Shown here one piece after another: positions 57,498 to 64,000 of a stretch of 64,000 bases of DNA. Numbering within the stretch: position 1 is the first letter of the stretch; the number at the start of each line of letters is the position of its first letter. Made by a program: the position numbers and the translations under genes. This stretch comes from Lentinula raphanica (lineage: Eukaryota > Basidiomycota > Agaricomycetes > Agaricales > Omphalotaceae): positions 124,001-188,000 of the forward strand of contig JANVFP010000035.1 of assembly GCA_027919835.1 (NCBI GenBank), read 5' to 3'. The notes beneath the pieces were generated by a model. It saw only the letters and a program-made list of their open reading frames with translations, did no database searches and was not told the DNA's origin.

Positions 57498-58613
57498 TCA
57501 CAGACTGAGGAGAGGAGCAACGGTTTCCTCAACCGAGTGCTCCCAAAGCATCTTTCGTTCCCGCTCCGTCGCCACGACTATCTTCTGTTCAGGCATCGTC
57601 TCTCCAAACATATCGATACTCCAGACTCCGGGATGCTTCGCCGTGGTCAGCATCGCATGAAGCATGTATTCTCCCGACTCCGTGTGCGAGAACGGGAAAG
57701 ATAGTTCGAAGAAGACTTTGAAGAACATTCGGAAGAGCGGCCACTCGAGGTTGTCGGCGAGCGCGCTACGAACGGGACCTGGGTAGGCGTGGATGAAGGT
57801 GATGAGAGGGTTCTGAGCAGCGAATTCCTGGCGAGGCAAACACATTAATGGAGATGATCAGTGTTGAGAGGAAGAGATACATACCTGAAGGATGACATCC
57901 AAGTAAGCTGGAAATTGTCGACGTACTTTCCAGAACGAATATCCTTTCTTCGAAAACCCAAGATCGTCATAGTCAATGCGTTTCCCTAGCCCAGGTCCAC
58001 CGACAATATACACTTTAGCATCTTCACCTGCTTCTTTCGCTTTTTGCATGAGCGGCATGAGCTCTCTGGTAAACTTGAACCTGGCGTAATAAAGCAACAC
58101 CAGCTTCGGCTCCTTCCCTTCCGATGTTTCTTCTTTATGAAAACTCCTAACAAACATCGGAGACAAGACGAGGTAGTTGATCGTCGTTAGTCTCTGGAGA
58201 AGATCGTCTATCGTTCGCTTGCATTCAGCCATCAGCGTAGCATCACAGTAGATGAATTCATGTTTCGCTCCAGGCGCAGTAGGTTTCGGAAACGAGTCTA
58301 TGATGGCTTGGGCATTGGTGGCATTTCGACCGATGAGGATGATGTGAGCGTTTCCGTTGGTGTGCTTCGCGTAGGCTTCTGCCATCCCACGTCCGACTCC
58401 CGCAGTGCCCCCTAGGAAAACGGCTACTGGAGCGGAGCGTTCCTGAGTAGACTCAGTAGAGTAAGGGGGTATATGGGATATATCATTCGCGTTGGAAGTC
58501 CGGATAGAGGTTAGATTAGAGGTTCGGCGATGGGTTTTGTAAATATAGGTTGTGAGGGTGAGAGTGAAGAGAGACGCTGCTAGCGCGAAGGACGTAGAGT
58601 TGGTGGTAGGCAT
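57498..58613 (-). CDS. Short-chain dehydrogenase/reductase with N-terminal anchor
   Basis: Two exons, 57885-58613 and 57498-57827, with a 57-bp GT-AG intron (phase 0); 352 residues, ATG at 58611-58613. Residues about 9-25 (FALAASLFTLTLTTYIY) are a membrane anchor. The Rossmann dinucleotide motif follows at about 70-80 (VFLGGTAGVGRGMAEAYA, TGxxxGxG type), then IILIGRN, and YCDATLMAECKRTIDDLL. The active-site block reads INYLVLSP and YYARFKFTRELM, giving the Y-x-x-x-K pair (YARFK). The second exon covers the C-terminal half (HAYPGPVRSALADNLEWPLF). It should reduce or oxidise an alcohol/carbonyl with NAD(P)H at a membrane; the substrate is unknown. It is divergent from F-box gene E. Confidence 0.86.
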
Positions 58614-59080
58614 GATAGCTTATAGTCCATGGAACAGCAAGAGAAACTTGGTACTTAAAGAAGAGTTGAAGGAAATGCCGACGCGACGCGTCTGTTCGGC
58701 AGGAGAATCCCACGGCTTCGGCTTATGTAAGGTCGAAAACGCGCTCAACGTCAACCGTCCTTCTACTTCCACTTCAACGAGGACTCGAGCTCTGACTCTA
58801 GAATGAAGATACAAGCTCAAGAGGTACGCTGGTTATATCTTCTGCGAGCCACGATTGCAATGTTCAACGAACATCTAGACGGCAAACGCTGATGGGTGAT
58901 ATGATATCAGATGTTCAATTGAGAATCACACTGGTAAGTACCGCCTTCTATACCTAAATCTTGAGCTTCCAGACTTGCACTCACCGGCGACCGCTCAATA
59001 CCTGATTACTTCAGCCCTGATCAACTCAAGAACGAATACCCCGGACTACAGCCTTACTTGCGTTACCTCACACCCGGACC
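58614..59080. promoter_or_regulatory. Divergent intergenic region (SDR / F-box E)
   Basis: Only 467 bases separate the start codons of the minus-strand SDR and plus-strand F-box E, so the two promoters must share this stretch. I see no obvious TATA box on either side. Confidence 0.5.
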
Positions 59081-60824
59081 ATGCCAGATCTGCCCCAAGA
59101 GCTCGTCGATCGCCTCGTAGACGAGTCCTTCGACACCATCGAACATCTCAAGAACCTATCGCTCGTAGCCAAACCATGGCTTCATCGTGCTCGATATCAC
59201 CTCTTTCGCTCTATCACACTTGCTCCCAAAGATCGGAAGGAGATCGAAAACTACTACACATATCTCAAGCAACAAGCCTTACCCTCGTACAACCGCAGCA
59301 GTCGCTTCTATAATCCTCTATCTCCCACCGACCAAAAATTCCTTCGCTCCTCGTCCAGTCGAAACTCAGAATCACAAACGTCGATTCTTTCCTCGTCACC
59401 AGCCATCCTTCCTCACGTTCGCACTCTCCGACTCGAATCTTCCATCCGCACCGGCGGCGGTCGAAAGATCCTCGCAGAGGATTACTTTGATCGATACCTA
59501 GGATTCGGTGACAACCCAGACGACAGCTATCTCATGCGGGATGTATCATACGACGCCGAGGAGTTTTATCTCAAGCAGATGGACAGATGGTATGACATCG
59601 ATCTACCATGGGGGCATTTGCATGGTATCCAAGCGTTGCCGTTCAGGAACCTCCGGTCTGTCTATATCCAGTGGAGTTTGTTCAGCTGGACATTACCCCT
59701 CGTCGATGATTATGAACCGCTGTATTTTGATGAGTCACCTCTCTCGACCGATCCCATGTGGCAGGATCATTCGCCTGGATATCAGCTGGCGATGTTCCTC
59801 AAGTCCTGCGCTGATACCCTTGACCATGTCTTCATTGACGAGTATCCCGGTTTTTGTCTGGCTCAGTATACTTCGACACATAATGCAGATGCTCTGTTGG
59901 ATCTTATAATACAGAACTCTCCCAACACCAAGTCGCTCTGCCTTGGAGGACTTTATACACCTCACACGTCTGCCTCATTCGACGAAGCCACTAATCTCGT
60001 CCCAAATCATCACAACATCGTCGATCCCCCTTCCGAACCTTTGACCAAGCGAAACCCGCCAATCTATCCTTCTGGTGAGGAGATCCCATATGTTTCTTCG
60101 GAGGTTTTCGGTTCGATATATACCTGTCGCGACGGTCATCTATCTCAACGAGTTATCAGCGTGTCTCTGGAGCGTCTTTTTCTCCGCGGGTTCGATGAAG
60201 AATCGTCGCTCTTGATCGAAGACGCGCTGTTCAACAGCGATATGATCTCTTTGCAGAAAATAACCCATCTGGCGTTATCCGCAATGCCGGCTACCTTTGA
60301 TTATGCATTCCTCTTTTCCAAGCTACGTCATACGTTGACGCATCTCACATTGGACATAGACGAATCCAGTGAGTGTTTATCTTTCTTATCTCTCATTCAA
60401 TCGAGACTGACGCTCCCTCACCCGCACAGCCCACAGCCTCAAACTCCGCTTCTCCTACTTCCCTTCTCTCGAACACCTCCAATTCATCTCATACTCCGTT
60501 CTATACCACTCAAGTCTCAACTCCATCCTATCTTCTCTCTCCGACGCCTCACAACGCGGTTCCGGTCGCACCCTCAAATCCCTCCATCTTGGCTTCAGCA
60601 ACGCCTTGAGGGACTCACCGGTACCTTCTATCGAGAATTATCTGCAAGTGTCGGAAGCAGATACGTACTTACCCAACATGCTTCGGACCTCGTCGATCCA
60701 GGATGGGGTAAAGTTCGCGGTAGTCACGATGAATATGTCGCAGGGCGATTTTGCGCGGCTATTACCGAATACGTTTGCGACAGGATGTTTGAGGGTGGAG
60801 GAGACAGATCGGTGGTGGATGTAG
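59081..60824 (+). CDS. F-box protein E
   Basis: Two exons, 59081-60368 and 60430-60824, with a 61-bp intron (GTGAGT...CACAG, phase 1) at the family position; 560 residues starting MPDLPQELVDRLVDESFDTI. The unspliced frame to 60904 is a misleading read-through. Blocks: RARYHLFRSITLAPKDRKEI, IDLPWGHLHGIQALPFRNLR, IQWSLFSWTLPLVDD, SPGYQLAMFLKSCADTLDHV, NSPNTKSLCLGGLYTP, IYPSGEEIPYVSSE, LALSAMPATFDYAFLFSKL and TGCLRVEETDRWWM. It lacks the last x-P-x-Y-L residues, so its tail is truncated. The only intact family member on the plus strand, and the most diverged. Predicted SCF substrate receptor. Confidence 0.9.
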
Positions 60825-61002
60825 TGTTTGTTTGTCATACTCGGACTGTAGGAGCTGCGACAGAGGTAGGTCTTCATGACTTTTTCCATATCTCATCAGC
60901 CTAATGGTGCTCAGTTTAGCTTCGGTAAACGAATATCATATCTGGCATGTTTCGGTGTACAAACTAAAGTAGTGCATCCTATCTGACATGACTCTGCACT
61001 GA

Positions 61003-61194
61003 CTACTGATGACGCAAACGGGGAGGCAGTGATGTGATCGACATATCTCTGGGCCTGATCCATTTTCTTGTAGAGTGTTCACGGAAATACCCATTGGGCA
61101 TGACCTGCACATAGGGAAATTTTTCTTTTTCCCTAGGTGAGACATGTTTTACAATTGCAGCCCAATACCAGTTCTGTAGGATAAATTCAATCAT
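61003..61194 (-). pseudogene. C-terminal fragment of a pepsin-like protease gene
   Basis: Reads IEFILQNWYWAAIVKHVSPR and PYVQVMPNGYF, RKWIRPRDMS, stop at 61003. It matches the end of the gene at 27379-30028 (SWYWAAIVKHVIPRES, FVQVMPNARFYDN, KTWVRPEHM). Nothing upstream on this strand belongs to the rest of the protease, so it is a stranded fragment, lying head-to-head with the integrase-like gene. Confidence 0.65.
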
Positions 61195-61362
61195 CTGACA
61201 TGTACCGCAAGCGGGAGTTAGTTGCCTCTTAACCGAGAATTTGGCCGGACTCCGGGCTATTCATTCCGGGATTTTCGGTGTTGTTTCCGGTGATGACTCA
61301 TTCTTGTGACATATCATTATGTATGTATTATATCTGGAGCATCTTGTTTCGAGCCACCAACC

Positions 61363-63245
61363 ATGCCCCCGAAGAAAGTCAACCAGCATATGCCTAATCG
61401 TACGCTCAATGAGGTTCCTGCATACATTCATAATAGTTGACATCTATGTTGTTTGTAGCACCAAAGGAAGCTTTGAAACACATTATCGAGCAGCTATGGA
61501 GATTATCAGTTGCGGACACAGAAGCTGTTGAAATCTTGAAGGAATACTATGATACTGACACTTATGGCCTCAGGTCCGTATCTATTGATGACAATCTCAT
61601 GATATATATCTTCTTCATTGATAAAATACACTCCACAGTGTTTTCACGTACCGGATATGGCTGAAAGAGTGGGGTTACCTTTCAACCCGAAAGCAAAATC
61701 ACGATGAGGAATCGATCCGCCCATGGATCGAGAAGATCAAGCAGCGATTTCCAACAAAAGGTGCAGATGGTGTGCGGATCATGTTGAGCTTGGAATATGG
61801 AGTGAAAGCACCACGGTGAATTCCTTTGGATTCATGATTTTTCATGGAGTCTAATTGCAATGATAGGCAGCTAATTCTTCAAGTTCTTCGTAAGATTGAG
61901 CCTGAGGCAGTTGCTGCTCGGCGTGGCAATAAATTCAAGCGTCGTATATACTATGCTGCTGGAGTGCATGATATGGTTTGCATTGATCAGCATGATAAAT
62001 TCATGCGATTTGGTTTGCGGTTTCACAATGCTATTGATCCTTTCAGTGGCTATAACCACTGGCTGAAGTGTTGGTGGACCAACAAGAATCCCATCTTGAT
62101 CAATAGCTACTACCTTGAGGCTTTTCGCAAAGAAGGTGATGCACAGTGTGCTGGTATGTGTGATTTCTACATGAACATTCCTAGACTGATAATATGTAGC
62201 GTATATTCCACTCACTATGATGAGTGATCCAGGAACTGAAAATTTCGGGATCGCCAATATGCATACTGAAATCAGACAATCTCTCGACCCCAATCTTCGT
62301 GGTACCCTTCAGCACCGGTTCATGCGTAAAAAGAAGAATATCAAGTCAGAAATCAACTGGTCCGTATATAGGCGCGACTTCGCTCCAGGCTTTGAAAAGC
62401 TTTTCAACGAAGGCCTTCTTTCTGGCTTATATGATCCTGACAACAACCTAGAATGGTCAGTAAAGTTAACAATCAAATATTTCCTCATTTAAGAATTTTC
62501 ACTTGTAGTCTAGTTTTCCGCCAGATTGCTATACCGTTCATGCAGCGTGAATGTGATGCATGGATGAATCGGCGAAATCACTCTAAGCCAAGAGCAGATC
62601 GTACTAAAGTGTTACCGAATGGTATTCCTGCTCTCATCCAAAAGTTTCCACACCGCTATGGAGCTGTAAGCTTCAAGGTATGTTACTGCATCACTGTTGT
62701 ATTGTTTAATCCACTTAGCTTTTTAAAAGATTGGTGTTTCCGAAGAACTCCTTCATGAAATGGAAACCAAATATACCCCTGCAGACCATCCTGTCTTTCA
62801 GCTCACACCACCTGAATTCAACCGACAAGCAAACTATTTCCTGATACAGGAACTAGGTTCTCCCGATATCACTATGGAGTCATTCTGGACTGTGTACAGT
62901 CAATTGCTTGCTTTGTTCCACTCGGCCACTGCGAATGATCCTTTGCTCAGCAGAGAAGTTGAAGAGATTGCAAAAGAGGATCAACGGATAGATTCCGAGG
63001 TGGTTGATCTCATGCCAGGACAGCAAGAGTTGCGATATAATGGAAAAGTTATTGGTCAGGAGGGACTAACTGCTGAAGAAATCAATGATCCATTTTTCCG
63101 ACATGATAGTGAAAACTATCTTGTAGTTGATTTTACAGATGAAGAAGATAGTGGTAGTGGTGATGACAGCTCCGATCTGGTGCTTGATGTTTCGGATTTC
63201 ACAGATGAGTCCGAAAAAGAGGTTGCTAATTCACTGTTACCATGA
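61363..63245 (+). CDS. Integrase-core-like (rve-type) fungal protein
   Basis: Seven exons: 61363-61399, 61459-61573, 61639-61815, 61867-62153, 62200-62455, 62509-62677, 62730-63245; all in phase, 518 residues. It begins MPPKKVNQHMPN and contains VFTYRIWLKEWGY, ESIRPWIEKIKQRFPTKGAD, EPEAVAARRGNKFKRRIYYA and then the rve-like core: CIDQHDKFMRFGLRFHNAI (first Asp), YNHWLKCWWTNKNPILINSY, MSDPGTENFGIANMHTEIRQ (second Asp) and RGTLQHRFMRKKKN. The C-terminal 70 residues are acidic (DFTDEEDSGSGDDSSDL). I recognise the fungal integrase-core family. Members may be domesticated or transposon-derived. Real DNA-cutting activity is unproven, and the third acidic residue is not certain from sequence alone. 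Confidence 0.75.
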
Positions 63246-63640
63246 GCTCAGATGTAATCATACTCACACCAAAATTTGACACTATGATCCACATATCTGT
63301 AAGACTCTTTTGCATACTTCTCTTGATCTTAGTGGTAGAAGCCTGACTGTGTAGACACAAATTGATAAATAATATCAGATATTATTACGAAACAGAGTAT
63401 TAAGAACTCGGAGGAAGAGTACCATTAATAGATCAGATAAAATGATAAAGTGAAGGGTATAGACTCTGAGAGTAGAATTGTAACGAGTGATACGAGAATG
63501 AGTGAGAAGCCAGGAATGTAAGGTTTGGAATGAATGGATATGAGATAGAAGCTTGCAAAGATTAATGAGCGTGGCATGAATATATAAATAATATATCATA
63601 TCAATAGCAGAAGATGAAAGGAAATCATTGTTCAGGTATT
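63246..63640. other. AT-rich 3' flanks of two convergent genes
   Basis: Separates the integrase-like gene (plus) from the alpha-kinase gene (minus). AT-rich, with TATATAAATAATATATC near 63580. No gene recognised. Confidence 0.5.
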
Positions 63641-64000
63641 TCAAGTGAAGTCCTCACGAGATGGCATGTAATATTCGCAAAATTCATTACCCTTGCACTC
63701 ATGAGTTTCCAGTAGAGTGTCAAAAGCAACATTTCCACGGGCGAAGAGTTGCTTTCCAAGTACACTGAGAGTAAGGACATTAGACATGAGTTTAGTTCCA
63801 GAAATAGATACGCACGGGTGGGTAATGATTTGGGGGTCTGTCAACAAGTCACCAGCACCCTGGAAATCACTAGTAAAGGCGAGCTTGGCTGTGTGAACAT
63901 ACTGGACATGCTGAGCAAAGGCAAGAAAACGTGCGCAGAGATTCTTCTCGTCGGTGATTCCCAAGGATACAGTCTTCGCAAGTGTCTCGACTTTGGGCAG
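63641..64000 (-). CDS. Alpha-type protein kinase, C-terminal part (gene runs off the window)
   Basis: Exons 63816-64000 (open to the right) and 63641-63764, joined across a 51-bp intron (63765-63815, phase 2). The protein reads KVETLAKTVSLGITDEKNLC, LAFTSDFQGAGDLLTDPQII, then PVLGKQLFARGNVAFDTLLE, HECKGNEFCEYY, ending REDFT. DFQG...LLTDPQI and the closing H-x-C...C cluster (zinc site that stabilises the fold) are signatures of fungal alpha-kinases. These atypical kinases phosphorylate Ser/Thr; the substrate is unknown. The ATP-binding N-terminal lobe is outside the window. The open frame to 64000 has no start codon. Confidence 0.78.
   Translation of the reverse strand: MPKVETLAKTVSLGITDEKNLCARFLAFAQHVQYVHTAKLAFTSDFQGAGDLLTDPQIITHPCVSISGTKLMSNVLTLSVLGKQLFARGNVAFDTLLETHECKGNEFCEYYMPSREDFT

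Noticed and set aside
59081..60904. Uninterrupted 607-codon reading of F-box E
   Set aside because: The text after 60368 (SECLSFLSLIQ...) loses family similarity, while splicing 60369-60429 restores the family ending, so the long frame is intron read-through.

Overview
The window looks like nuclear DNA of a basidiomycete, most likely an agaricomycete mushroom. The evidence is short (about 50 bp) GT-AG introns, intron-bearing genes on both strands, tandem arrays of fungal F-box and DUF6699 proteins, an MLKL-like four-helix-bundle protein, an alpha-kinase and several transposon families typical of such genomes. Nothing bacterial is present, and I found no rRNA, no convincing tRNA and no CRISPR array.

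Layout. Bases 1-11,300 hold four DUF6699 genes on the minus strand, each with a TATA box upstream and an RVxF-like motif at the N terminus. Bases 13.1-14.7 kb hold a classic F-box protein. Bases 16.4-17.9 kb hold a six-exon gene for an MLKL-like N-terminal helical bundle, a coiled coil and an Asn/Gly-rich beta-prone tail. From 20 to 61 kb lies a dispersed array of one F-box family of about 540-580 residues: A (20.0-21.7), B (24.1-25.8), A' (44.3-46.1), C (48.2-49.9), D (52.2-53.9), E (59.1-60.8, plus strand) and a ruined member (55.4-56.4). The six intact members share one phase-1 intron at the same place and a C-terminal WW-x-x-P-x-Y-L type ending.

The array is split by an AT-rich transposon island (about 26-41.3 kb). 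It contains a pepsin-like gene, a dead Ty3/gypsy element whose gag-pol frame is cut by three CATCAGG-type inserted elements of about 1.0-1.15 kb, a 302 bp MITE of the same family, a broken Myb/SANT-like gene, and a 3.25 kb segment bounded by 40 bp inverted repeats. A and A' and their upstream DNA are nearly identical over about 3.1 kb, while their flanks are much more diverged, which suggests recent gene conversion or duplication. A 658 bp solo LTR then landed in A' and replaced the end of its protein. The right end has a short-chain dehydrogenase, a seven-exon integrase-like gene and the 3' end of an alpha-kinase gene that runs off the window.

The most interesting parts are the MLKL-like protein with its possible amyloid motif (a candidate cell-death executor), the nested 2-bp-target-site elements whose removal exactly restores the gypsy frame, the conversion-like tract with the LTR-rewritten F-box tail, and the RVxF-like motif shared by all four DUF6699 proteins. 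Splice sites were placed by eye and checked only for frame and for agreement between paralogues; family names come from recall, without database searches.
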